DNA of 11,363 nucleotides from CAYJAD01 sp964369995 (GCA_964369995.1 CAYJHH010000092.1:1-11363), one strand, 5' to 3'. Counted from the stretch's first letter, positions 1 through 7,252 are shown. Numbers and translations: made by a program. The notes: generated by a model from the letters alone, not told the origin.

Positions 1-40
1 GGGGAGGGAAAACTTTTCTTCAGAAAAGTTTTCCCTCCCC
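1..40. repeat. Perfect G-run hairpin, copy 1
   Basis: Bases 1-19 are exactly complementary to bases 22-40, giving a 19-bp inverted repeat with a TC centre, so the folded loop must open a few inner pairs. The outer part is a G/C run and the inner part is an AAAACTTTTCT-type block. No T-tract follows, so it is not a textbook intrinsic terminator, although it could still end transcription from the gene to the left. A second element of the same design lies at 2407-2478. The left side may extend beyond the window. Confidence 0.85.
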
Positions 41-70
41 CCAGAAGAAATAAATTAAATAACATAAAAA

Positions 71-76
71 TATAAT
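71..76 (+). promoter_or_regulatory. Candidate -10 box for pyrB-pyrC
   Basis: A perfect TATAAT lies 31 bases before the pyrB start, in an AT-rich stretch just after the hairpin. At the usual spacing there is no recognisable TTGACA-like -35 box (AAATAA at 48-53). The call therefore rests on the -10 match and its position alone. It would give a leader of about 25 bases, too short for an attenuator. Confidence 0.3.
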
Positions 77-107
77 AAACAAAAACCACTAACAAGCGGT
101 ATAGCAT

Positions 108-1052
108 ATGAGTGAACAAAATTATCAATGGACACACAAAGACCTATTGGATGTAACGCAGCTTTCTGTACAAGATGTGCATCATGTCTTGGACTTGGCA
201 GCCAATTTTCAAGAAATTAACCAAAGACCTGTGAAAAAGGTTCCTACGCTCAAGGGAAAAAGCATTATTTTGTTTTTCTCCGAAGACAGTACCCGCACCA
301 AAACTTCTTTTGACGTGGCCGGCAAGCGATTGTCAGCCGATACCTTTGCCCTTGGCAAAAGCGGCTCTAGTATTAAAAAAGGGGAAAGCCTCAAGGATAC
401 GGGCTTAACCTTACAGGCCATGAATCCTGATGTTATTGTTATCCGCCATTCCAGCAGCGGCGCAGCGCAGTATTTGGCAGAGCTTTTGCCTTGCGGTATT
501 GTTAATGGCGGTGACGGCTGGCATGCCCACCCCACTCAAGCTTTGCTAGATTGTTTTTCTTTGCGCAATGTGTGGGGTAGTGAGTTTGCGGGGAAAACCT
601 TACTCATTTTGGGCGATGTGGCCCATAGCCGCGTGGCGCGATCCAATATTCATTTACTCACCATGCTAGGTGTAAAGGTGCGAGTATGTGCGCCGCGTAC
701 TCTTTTGCCGGCCGGCATTCACACTTGGCCTGTGGACATTTATAATGATGTGCATAAGGCTGTGGAAGGCTGTGATGGCATCATGTGTTTACGTTTACAA
801 TTGGAACGCCAAGAGGCAGGTCTTTTACCTTCCTTGGCTGAATATTCACGCCGCTATTGCCTGACCCCCGAGCTGGTAAGTAAAGCGCAAGACACTGTGA
901 AAATTTTACACCCAGGTCCCATGAATCGCGGATTGGAAATTTCTGCCGCCGTGGCTGATGCGCCCAATAGCTTGGTTTTAGATCAAGTAAGCGCAGGGGT
1001 AGCCACGCGCATGGCCATATTGTATTTACTTGCACAAAGAACCAAGGATTAG
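108..1052 (+). CDS. pyrB: Aspartate carbamoyltransferase catalytic chain
   Basis: Joins carbamoyl phosphate and aspartate to make N-carbamoyl-aspartate, the second step of de novo pyrimidine synthesis, in the cytoplasm. The 314-residue length is normal for a catalytic chain. Visible family motifs are the carbamoyl-phosphate loop STRTKTSF (61-68), the SSIKKGES loop (87-94) that reaches a neighbouring subunit, RH at 113-114, HPTQALLD (141-148), the GDVAHSRVARSN segment (169-180), LRLQLERQ (228-235) for aspartate binding, and HPGPMNRG (268-275). STRTK replaces the commoner STRTR, a conservative change. The ATG at 108 has only a weak upstream ribosome site. No regulatory chain gene (pyrI) is visible. 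The next gene, pyrC, starts 8 bases after the stop, so the two are co-expressed. I see no sign of a PyrR attenuator. Confidence 0.96.
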   Translation: MSEQNYQWTHKDLLDVTQLSVQDVHHVLDLAANFQEINQRPVKKVPTLKGKSIILFFSEDSTRTKTSFDVAGKRLSADTFALGKSGSSIKKGESLKDTGLTLQAMNPDVIVIRHSSSGAAQYLAELLPCGIVNGGDGWHAHPTQALLDCFSLRNVWGSEFAGKTLLILGDVAHSRVARSNIHLLTMLGVKVRVCAPRTLLPAGIHTWPVDIYNDVHKAVEGCDGIMCLRLQLERQEAGLLPSLAEYSRRYCLTPELVSKAQDTVKILHPGPMNRGLEISAAVADAPNSLVLDQVSAGVATRMAILYLLAQRTKD

Positions 1053-1057
1053 GAGAG
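1051..1057 (+). promoter_or_regulatory. pyrC ribosome-binding site overlapping the pyrB stop
   Basis: AGGAGAG lies 3 bases before the pyrC ATG, and its first two bases are the last two bases of the pyrB TAG stop. A ribosome finishing pyrB covers this site, which suggests coupled translation and balanced output of the two enzymes. Confidence 0.75.
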
Positions 1058-1060
1058 AAT

Positions 1061-2326
1061 ATGTCTTCCTTATTATGTATAAAAAATGCTGATTATCTGG
1101 GCGCTCGTGTGGATGTACATGTGGAAAACGGACGCATTCGCACCATGATGCCCCATGGTAAACCCATTCCTGCCGAAGCAGAAGTTTTTGATGCCAACGG
1201 ATTACTTCTTTTTCCTTCCTTCATAGATGCGCATGTACACTTGCGCGAGCCAGGCTATGAATACAAAGAAGATGTGGCTTCAGGCTTAGCGGCAGCAGCC
1301 CATGGCGGCTTTGGGGCTGTCATGTGTATGGCCAATACCAAACCTGTCAATGATAGCGCCGCAGTTACGCGTTTTATCATTGAGCAAGGCAAAAAAGCCT
1401 TCCCCCATGGTCCTTATGTGTATCCCATTGGCGCCGCCACCACCGGCCTTATGGGTAAGGAAATGGCACCCTTGGCAGAATTGAAAGAAGCCGGTTGCGT
1501 GGCCATTTCCAATGATGGACATTCCATGGAAAATACCGAGCTCATGCGCCGCATTATGGAATACGCCTCTGACTTGGACATGATTGTCATTGACCATTGT
1601 GAGGACGCTTCTTTGGCCAAGGGCGCCCACATGAATGAAGGTGTTACCAGTGGGCGTATTGGCGTCAAAGGGCAACCGGACGTGGGCGAGGCCATGCAAG
1701 CCGCTCGTGATATTTTATTGGCAGAGTATTTGAATTTACCTGTGCATATTGCCCATGTGTCCTGCAAATCCGTGGTAGACTTATTGCGCTGGGCCAAGGA
1801 GCGCGGCGTACAAGTTACGGCAGAAACCTGCCCGCATTATCTCCTTTTGGATGATACAGCGCTGGAAAATTATGGCACCTATGCCAAGGTAAATCCACCC
1901 TTGCGCTTACCTAAGGATAGAGAAGCCCTGCGTGCAGCCGTAAAGGATGGCACCATTGATATTTTAGTCACCGACCATGCCCCCCATGCGGCACATGAAA
2001 AAGATTGCCCTCTAGATGAGGCGCCCAATGGCTTTACCGGCCTTGATACAGCGCTTTCTCTCACCTGGAAATTAGTGCAAGAAAACGTGCTCAGCGCCGC
2101 CGACGTACAGCGCCTCTGGAGCACGCGCCCTGCAGAAATATTTAAACTGCCTTATAATGGCTTTGCCCCCGATGATGTGGCCAACTTCTTCCTCTTTGAC
2201 CCTGAAGCCCATTGGGAAGTAAATGAAGAATCTGTGCACTCCAAAAGCTGCAATACGCCCTTCAAAGGACAAAGCCTACCAGGACGTGTGGTGGCGCATT
2301 GGATGGGTGGACATAAGATTTTTTAA
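1061..2326 (+). CDS. pyrC: Dihydroorotase, class I
   Basis: Cyclises carbamoyl-aspartate to dihydroorotate, the third step of pyrimidine synthesis. The 421-residue length fits the class I amidohydrolase-type enzymes (Aquifex/Bacillus type) rather than the shorter E. coli type. Metal and substrate residues are in place: HVHLR (58-62), NT at 92-93, D152 in the SNDG segment (the usual bridging Asp position), H179 in DHCED, H232 in HIAHVSC, ETCPHYL (255-261), KVNPPLR (276-282) and the catalytic DHAPH (305-309). This argues for an active enzyme rather than the inactive dihydroorotase-like partner found beside pyrB in some bacteria. The start ATG has a strong AGGAGAG site and follows pyrB by 8 bases. 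Class I dihydroorotase and the aspartate transcarbamoylase chain can form one complex in Aquifex, and the adjacency allows that here, but it is not shown. Confidence 0.95.
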   Translation: MSSLLCIKNADYLGARVDVHVENGRIRTMMPHGKPIPAEAEVFDANGLLLFPSFIDAHVHLREPGYEYKEDVASGLAAAAHGGFGAVMCMANTKPVNDSAAVTRFIIEQGKKAFPHGPYVYPIGAATTGLMGKEMAPLAELKEAGCVAISNDGHSMENTELMRRIMEYASDLDMIVIDHCEDASLAKGAHMNEGVTSGRIGVKGQPDVGEAMQAARDILLAEYLNLPVHIAHVSCKSVVDLLRWAKERGVQVTAETCPHYLLLDDTALENYGTYAKVNPPLRLPKDREALRAAVKDGTIDILVTDHAPHAAHEKDCPLDEAPNGFTGLDTALSLTWKLVQENVLSAADVQRLWSTRPAEIFKLPYNGFAPDDVANFFLFDPEAHWEVNEESVHSKSCNTPFKGQSLPGRVVAHWMGGHKIF

Positions 2327-2344
2327 AAAACACTCATACAGCAT

Positions 2345-2358
2345 AATGTTATAACATT
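2345..2358. promoter_or_regulatory. 14-bp perfect palindrome, possible operator
   Basis: AATGTTATAACATT is its own reverse complement and sits 19 bases after the pyrC stop, in the AT-rich gap before the DUF4139 gene. It has no T-tract and is too short and AT-rich for a stable terminator. The form suits a dimeric repressor site, but I recognise no specific regulator, and chance is possible in AT-rich DNA. Confidence 0.3.
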
Positions 2359-2406
2359 TCACATTGCGCCAAAAAGCATTTAACAAAAATAAAATACTTC
2401 CGCCAT

Positions 2407-2478
2407 TAAAGTTTTTTGGAAGGGGGATCTGGGGGGAGAACCTTTTGTTCACAAAAGGTTTCCCCCCAGAAAACTTTA
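2407..2478. repeat. G-run hairpin, copy 2, with outer stem
   Basis: The core at 2429-2469 pairs 2429-2437 with 2461-2469 (9 bp) and 2439-2448 with 2451-2460 (10 bp), leaving one bulged base at 2438 and a TC centre. An outer 9-bp stem pairs TAAAGTTTT (2407-2415) with AAAACTTTA (2470-2478), leaving a purine-rich strand (2416-2428) unpaired on one side. It lies between pyrC and the next gene and may end the pyr transcript, although no T-tract follows. Copy 1 at the start of the window has the same G-run, A-rich, CTTTT-type and TTC-centre layout with different paired bases. Confidence 0.75.
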
Positions 2479-2509
2479 TTTGTAACAACCTTTAACCACA
2501 GTGGAATAT

Positions 2510-4099
2510 ATGAATAGCACAAAAAAAATAGCTCTCATTTTATGCGCGCTCACCTTATGCCTCCCCTTGGGCGATGTACAGGCACAGGCCGCCACTCCTC
2601 CTTTAAATACCAAGGCTGAAAAGGCACAAAATCTTGCACAAGACAGTTTTTTAGGTGTGCCGGCGGTACCATATAGAGTGGTTATGAATCGTCAAAACTC
2701 TCGTGCTTTTGCGGTAAGCCAGTTAAAAATTGTGGAAGCCATGGGCGGAAAAGTAGTAGTATTGCCCTTGCCCAAACAAGCCTCTCAGGTGCAATTGCAA
2801 TTGCCGGATAACAATGCCACCCTTGTGGCTTGGCAAACAGAAAAAGCCATGCCGTATAAGCCTCAGGGTTTCATAGAAAAGCAACGCATTACCTACGAAT
2901 CCATGGCCAATTCCTTGGGCGGCGCTCTTACGTCCTTGCAAGCCCAATACGATGCCTTGGTAGCGTCCATAAGCCAATTGCCACCGGCAGAGGCAGAAGC
3001 GGCCATGAAAAAAGCCCTTCCCTCATTGGCGCTTATAGGTACACGCATGCATGCCGCCGAGCGTGATTTAGCTGTGGCCAATACCCGCGCTGCACTTTTT
3101 CAAGACGGAACGCCCCTCAGCCAGCAATTGGTTATCACCGTGGATACGGATTTAGCCGTGGGCGATGTTTTGCGTGTAAAGTATTCTTACACCTTGGCTG
3201 ACAGCTTTTGGAAGCCTGTGTATGTTTTTGATGCCAATACAAGCAATGATACCATTAATGTTAAGCTAATGGCAGAAATTACCCAAAACAGTGACCTTGA
3301 CTGGGATACCGCGGTGGAATTTAGTACCGCTTCAGGCAGTGAGCAAAATCCACCTAGCGTGCGCCCTTGGATAGTACGTAAAATGGAAAAGGCGCAAGCC
3401 AGAACCTATAACATGCCTGCCGAAAGCATGGTGATGATGAGCGCCAAAGCCGGCATGGCTGACAATGCCATGGGAAGCTTTCAAGACGATCAAGCTTTGG
3501 CCGTGTGGACCTTGAAAAAAAATATTGTGATACCCGAAGGGCAAACTTCGCTTATCTTACAAGAGGAAAACTTTAAAGCGCCTTTACAGCGTATGGCACG
3601 CCCTTCTTCTGGCCAAGGCAAAGTATGGCTTAGCGCAAAACCTACCATGACAAGCACCTTCCTACCTGAAGGAGAAGCCAGCTACTTACTTGATGGCGTT
3701 CCTGTGGGACAGGGCATCTTCCAGGTGAAAGATGAAAAACTGCCTCTGTATTTTGGCGTAGATCCTTTGGTCACAGTTGATATTAAAAAAGAAGTTCGTA
3801 CCAGTGATGAAGACGGTATCATCCATAAAGAGCAGGTGTGGAATTGGGCTTGGACCTATACGGTACAAAATAAGCGTGCACAAGCTGTGCAAGTACGTGT
3901 AGAAGAACCCCAAACCCAGCTTTCTGATAAGGCCATGTCTGTGGAATATGCCGACGCACCTGCGCCTACCAAGGAAGGCAAAGGCGAAGATGCTCTCTTT
4001 ATTTGGAATGTCAATGTGCCTGCCCAAGGCAAGCAAGTCATTAAGCGCGCTGTCACGGTGAAAGCTCCTAAGGATATGAACGTCTACCCCGGTAAATAA
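2510..4099 (+). CDS. Exported DUF4139/MuiA-like protein
   Basis: Probably a secreted or periplasmic protein of the DUF4139 (mucoidy inhibitor A-like) group, whose molecular function is unknown. The ATG at 2510 is preferred over the in-frame GTG at 2501. It has a GTGGA element 5 bases upstream and begins directly with a signal peptide: MNSTKK, a hydrophobic core, then an AQA-A type cleavage region near residue 27. No lipobox cysteine is seen. From this start, an N-terminal beta region (about 55-115) is followed by a helical stretch (about 125-200). The DUF4139 region begins near 205 and contains W234, P236 and Y238, then a DLDWDTAVEFSTA segment (262-274), a family hallmark. The C-terminal part (about 410-528) has a YFGVDP segment and ends in beta-sandwich-like repeats. 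Residues 302-321 carry six methionines. Length (529) is usual for the family. It is set apart by hairpins on both sides and is likely transcribed alone. Confidence 0.8.
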   Translation: MNSTKKIALILCALTLCLPLGDVQAQAATPPLNTKAEKAQNLAQDSFLGVPAVPYRVVMNRQNSRAFAVSQLKIVEAMGGKVVVLPLPKQASQVQLQLPDNNATLVAWQTEKAMPYKPQGFIEKQRITYESMANSLGGALTSLQAQYDALVASISQLPPAEAEAAMKKALPSLALIGTRMHAAERDLAVANTRAALFQDGTPLSQQLVITVDTDLAVGDVLRVKYSYTLADSFWKPVYVFDANTSNDTINVKLMAEITQNSDLDWDTAVEFSTASGSEQNPPSVRPWIVRKMEKAQARTYNMPAESMVMMSAKAGMADNAMGSFQDDQALAVWTLKKNIVIPEGQTSLILQEENFKAPLQRMARPSSGQGKVWLSAKPTMTSTFLPEGEASYLLDGVPVGQGIFQVKDEKLPLYFGVDPLVTVDIKKEVRTSDEDGIIHKEQVWNWAWTYTVQNKRAQAVQVRVEEPQTQLSDKAMSVEYADAPAPTKEGKGEDALFIWNVNVPAQGKQVIKRAVTVKAPKDMNVYPGK

Positions 4100-4512
4100 A
4101 AAGCGCTGCCCCACTGTTTATCAAGCAATGGGAACGAGCAGATATACCTATTCACCTGTAATTTTCATATGGGTGGGCATTATAAGAACACAAGCCCTTG
4201 CGCATACCATGGCGCAAGGGCTTAACTTTAGAAAAATGACGATTGCCTATTGAACAAATGCCTTTTTTATCGTAATATGTTACCACGCATTTCTCATGAG
4301 ATTTCTGCACAAGCATTATAGAGCATATGGTTTCAGATAAAAGCTCATGGTTTCCTTTTTGCAAATTCTTTTATGTGCAGATTTACAGGTTTAAAGTTTC
4401 ATAGCTGATAATGTAATTATAAAACATTTTTTGTTTTTAATTGCTTTGACCAAGTAAAACATTTCGTACATGCCTGGCGTCATGCGCTCAAGGCAGAACA
4501 TAAGAGGACTGT
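4100..4512. other. Gene-free region between the DUF4139 gene and amrB
   Basis: These 413 AT-rich bases hold one clear hairpin (4192-4223) and no convincing gene. A 70-codon minus-strand frame (4152-4364) has no family resemblance and needs a TTG start. Near the right end, TTGACC at 4446-4451 and TACATG at 4467 look like promoter pieces but are only 15 bases apart, and TTTACA (4382-4387) with GATAAT (4407-4412) are 19 apart. A promoter for the following gene is expected here, but I cannot place it firmly. A small RNA is possible but unsupported. Confidence 0.5.
4192..4223. terminator. Strong hairpin downstream of the DUF4139 gene
   Basis: AAGCCCTTGCGC (4192-4203) pairs perfectly with GCGCAAGGGCTT (4212-4223) around an 8-base loop. 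It lies 92 bases after the DUF4139 stop. Neither strand has a T-run after the stem, so it may be a 3'-end stabilising hairpin or a non-canonical terminator rather than a classical intrinsic one. Confidence 0.5.
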
Positions 4513-5376
4513 ATGCACGTACGCAAAGCCCATGTGGCTGGCTCATTCTATGATGAAAACAAAGAAAGCTTGGCAAAGTACGTGCAGCACAGCTTAACCA
4601 TTGCACAGCAAGAGCGCTCTGCAAAGCATGTGCAAGATGTACATATGGTACTTTTGCCCCACGCAGGGCATTATTTTTGTGGTCATGTCATGGCAAGCAC
4701 CTTGGCAACAGTTCGCTTACCACAAAAGCTCATTCTCCTTGGCCCCAATCACACAGGCCATGGCCAAGCTACTAGTGGCCTCAGCGTATGGCATGAAGGT
4801 GTTTGGCAAAGCCCTTTAGGCGACATTCCCATTGATCATGATTTGGCACAAGAGCTACTACAAAGTAATGTGGGCTTTGAAGCAGACCCTGCCGCCCATA
4901 TGCAAGAGCATTCCTTAGAAGTGATTTTGCCCTTCTTGCAAGAGTTTGTACCAAATTTTCACATGGTACCCATTTGCGTACGAAATAACAACTTACATCA
5001 CTTGCAACGCGCAGGACTTATCCTTGCCAGCATAATACATGAAAGAAGTAAGAAAGGCGAAGACATAGCTCTTGTGCTCTCTTCAGACATGCATCATTTC
5101 TCAAGTCATGAACGAACCCTAGAACTTGATGATTTAGCCCTTAAGGCTTTAATTAATTTAGACCCTATAGAGTTATATCAAAACGTTATACAGCATAATA
5201 TTTCCATGTGTGGCATTTTTCCTGCCATCATGGCCATATTTGCCTGCAAGGCACTTGGTGCAAAAAAGTGCAATCTTGTAAGCCACACTACTTCCTACGA
5301 AAAAAGTAGAAATAGCCAGCGAACAGTGGGCTATGCGGGGCTTTATGTGCCAAAAAACACTTGCAAAAAAAGTTAG
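4513..5376 (+). CDS. amrB: AmmeMemoRadiSam system protein B (MEMO family)
   Basis: A MEMO-family protein, related to the extradiol-dioxygenase fold and in bacteria often encoded with an AMMECR1-domain protein and a radical SAM enzyme. The reaction of that set is not established. The family's metal-site residues appear to be present: H50 in PHAG, H80 in GPNHTG, H195 in SSDMHHF and C233 in MCG. These line up with H49, H81, H192 and C244 of human MEMO1, where metal binding is reported. EHSLEV (132-137) and the final GYAGLYV segment are further family marks. The 287-residue length is normal, and the protein is soluble with no signal peptide. The ATG at 4513 has an AAGAGGA site 4 bases upstream. 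No AMMECR1 or radical SAM gene is visible here, so it stands apart from its usual partners. Its large 5' gap suggests its own promoter. Confidence 0.88.
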   Translation: MHVRKAHVAGSFYDENKESLAKYVQHSLTIAQQERSAKHVQDVHMVLLPHAGHYFCGHVMASTLATVRLPQKLILLGPNHTGHGQATSGLSVWHEGVWQSPLGDIPIDHDLAQELLQSNVGFEADPAAHMQEHSLEVILPFLQEFVPNFHMVPICVRNNNLHHLQRAGLILASIIHERSKKGEDIALVLSSDMHHFSSHERTLELDDLALKALINLDPIELYQNVIQHNISMCGIFPAIMAIFACKALGAKKCNLVSHTTSYEKSRNSQRTVGYAGLYVPKNTCKKS

Positions 5377-5414
5377 AGGCGTGCATAAATGCAAAAGAAA
5401 AAGGCTTTGCTGCC

Positions 5415-5442
5415 TTGTGTTGCTTAGCCTAGAGTTTATGTT
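5415..5442 (+). promoter_or_regulatory. Weak promoter candidate before the YeiH-like gene
   Basis: TTGTGT (5415-5420) and TATGTT (5437-5442) are separated by 16 bases, each with about two mismatches to the sigma-70 consensus. There is no strong terminator in the 84 bases after amrB, so transcription may also run through from that gene. A small AAGGC/GCCTT stem (5401-5416) precedes it. Confidence 0.22.
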
Positions 5443-5460
5443 TTACTAAATGGAGGAAGT

Positions 5461-7209
5461 ATGGCTCAACAAAATTCTGGAGTTGTCGTAGACAAAGCAC
5501 AATCATCATGGTCAGATTTATGGAAAAAAGAAGATTATTGGGCCATCTGGCTTGGTATTGCCTTTATGTTCCTAGGTCTGTACCTTTATGTTTTTTCTTT
5601 CCCAGCAGAAAATAAACAAGCTGCCATGGATAAAATCGCCGCTGCTGAAGCTATTATGGCTCAAGAGGCCGCACGCGCACCCTTTAAAACTGTGGCTTGG
5701 TACGAAGCACAAGGTAGCAAAAAAGTTAAATTTGCCCCTACAGCTTTTGGCGCAGCCATTAAAGATTATATGAAAGGGCCTGCACGCTGGTCAGATAATC
5801 CCTTAGCTGCTTTTAAATTAAGCCAAGACGGCGCTGACGCCATTAATGCCAAGGCTGAGCCCAAGGCTGCCAAGGCAAAAGCTCTGGCCGCTGAAGCTAA
5901 AGCTGCTGCCCTTGTGGCAGAGCAAGCTGCCGCAGCTGCTGGCTTTAAAAATGTAGAGCTTAACAAAGAAGCTGATACAAAAATCACCGAATGGCGTGGT
6001 ACAGAGCGCACTGCCTCCTCTGCTGCCTCTAAAGCTAAAGTAAAGCCTTTTAATATCTTGCCCACATTGCCCATCATGATGGTGGCTCTTGGCCTTGTTT
6101 TCAGCATTGGTATTGCTGCCATGGGTCAAAGCGTGCCTAAGTTTATAATTGGTTTTATAGGTCTTTTCCTCTTTACCGTATTGGCACTTACCATGGGTGG
6201 TCAATCCAACATGCGTTATTACGGTATCGGTACTGAAGCTTGGGCCATTATCCTTGGTATGCTCGTGGCCAACACCGTGGGTACTCCCAATTGGATGAAA
6301 CCTGCTTTGCAAGTGGAATATTACATTAAGACAGGTCTTGTACTCCTTGGTGCAGAAATCCTCATGGATAAAATCATCGCCATTGGTATTCCCGGCCTGT
6401 TCGTAGCTTGGGTAGTTACCCCCATCGTACTTATCACCACCTATATCTTTGGTCAAAAAGTGCTGAAAATGCCTTCCAAGACCTTGAACATCACCATTTC
6501 TGCAGACATGTCTGTGTGCGGTACTTCTGCCGCCATTGCCACAGCTGCAGCATGTCGCGCTAAAAAAGAAGAACTCACCCTTGCTGTGGGTATTTCCTTA
6601 CTCTTCACAGCCATCATGATGATTGTTATGCCGGCTGTTATTAATGCTTTAGGCTTACCAGCCGTACTTGGCGGCGCATGGATCGGCGGTACTGTGGACT
6701 CCACAGGCGCTGTGGCCGCAGCTGGTGCCTTCTTAGGTGAAAAAGCCATGTATGTGGCCGCCACCATTAAGATGATTCAAAACGTACTCATCGGTGTAAC
6801 TGCCTTTGGTGTAGCCGTTTACTGGGTAACCAAGGTGGAGCGTCAAGAAGGCGCCCATGTGGGTCTTATGGAAATTTGGCACCGTTTCCCCAAATTCGTT
6901 TTGGGATTCTTGGCCGCTTCTGTTATTTGTTCCTATCTATCCGGTCAAATGGGCAGCGATATGAGCCAAGGCTTACTCACCGCTGGTACCATCAAAAGCT
7001 TAACTTCGCCCTTGCGTGGTTGGTGCTTTAACCTCTCCTTTGCAGCCATTGGTCTTGCAACAAACTTCCGTGAACTTGCCCACTACTTCAAGGGTGGCAA
7101 GCCGGTTATCTTGTATGTTTGCGGTCAAAGTTTCAACTTAGCTTTAACCCTTACCATGGCTTATATTATGTTCTACCTTGTATTCCCCGAAATTACAGCG
7201 AGAATCTAA
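5461..7209 (+). CDS. YeiH-family transporter with long N-terminal extension
   Basis: Integral inner-membrane protein of the YeiH / 'putative sulfate exporter' family (Cons_hypoth698). The substrate is unproven and the family name is only a prediction. The family core occupies about residues 200-582 and shows KTGLVLLGAEIL (290-301), SADMSVCGTSAAIATAAA (347-364), GGAWIGGTVDSTGAVAAAG (404-422), FPKFVLGFL (476-484) and AIGLATNFRELA (529-540), with roughly ten hydrophobic segments. Typical YeiH proteins are about 340 residues. This one adds about 200 at the front: a membrane helix (27-47), a linker with W80, Y81, W110 and Y103, and an Ala/Lys/Glu-rich stretch (128-162) that could form a long helix or coiled coil. 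The ATG has a strong GGAGG at 5452-5456. An intrinsic terminator follows the stop. In a sulfur-metabolising anaerobe, transport of sulfite, sulfate or an organosulfonate product is an attractive guess only. Confidence 0.85.
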   Translation: MAQQNSGVVVDKAQSSWSDLWKKEDYWAIWLGIAFMFLGLYLYVFSFPAENKQAAMDKIAAAEAIMAQEAARAPFKTVAWYEAQGSKKVKFAPTAFGAAIKDYMKGPARWSDNPLAAFKLSQDGADAINAKAEPKAAKAKALAAEAKAAALVAEQAAAAAGFKNVELNKEADTKITEWRGTERTASSAASKAKVKPFNILPTLPIMMVALGLVFSIGIAAMGQSVPKFIIGFIGLFLFTVLALTMGGQSNMRYYGIGTEAWAIILGMLVANTVGTPNWMKPALQVEYYIKTGLVLLGAEILMDKIIAIGIPGLFVAWVVTPIVLITTYIFGQKVLKMPSKTLNITISADMSVCGTSAAIATAAACRAKKEELTLAVGISLLFTAIMMIVMPAVINALGLPAVLGGAWIGGTVDSTGAVAAAGAFLGEKAMYVAATIKMIQNVLIGVTAFGVAVYWVTKVERQEGAHVGLMEIWHRFPKFVLGFLAASVICSYLSGQMGSDMSQGLLTAGTIKSLTSPLRGWCFNLSFAAIGLATNFRELAHYFKGGKPVILYVCGQSFNLALTLTMAYIMFYLVFPEITARI

Positions 7210-7218
7210 GGTTACTTT

Positions 7219-7252
7219 AGGGGCTTGTGCGCAGGCATAAGCCCCTTTTTTT
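7219..7252 (+). terminator. Intrinsic terminator after the YeiH-like gene
   Basis: AGGGGCTT (7219-7226) pairs with AAGCCCCT (7239-7246) around a 12-base loop, directly followed by T residues to 7252. It starts 10 bases after the stop codon. This is the one textbook Rho-independent terminator in the window. It separates the transporter from the small gene at 7306, unless it is leaky. Confidence 0.9.

Noticed and set aside
2319..2330. TTTTTTAAAAAA palindrome over the pyrC stop codon
   Set aside because: It is a simple homopolymer junction with no stem strength, expected by chance in AT-rich ends.
3686..4114. 142-codon minus-strand frame over the end of the DUF4139 gene
   Set aside because: It is a shadow of a recognised coding region, with no motif or ribosome site supporting it.
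4152..4364. 70-codon minus-strand frame in the gene-free region
   Set aside because: It needs a TTG start, crosses the perfect hairpin at 4192-4223 and resembles no known protein. A ten-codon frame starting with ATG nearby on the same strand (AAGGA upstream) is also too short to support.
5401..5416. Possible terminator after amrB
   Set aside because: The AAGGC/GCCTT stem is only 5 bp and is not followed by a T-run.
5866..5950. Repeat-like GCT/GCC/AAG DNA in the YeiH-like gene
   Set aside because: It reflects Ala/Lys-rich coding sequence with varied codons, and no exact tandem repeat unit is present.
5818..6456. 212-codon minus-strand open frame inside the YeiH-like gene
   Set aside because: It lies opposite a well-supported gene, has a His/Gly/Ser-rich composition with no family resemblance, and arises from the GC-patterned third positions of the sense codons.
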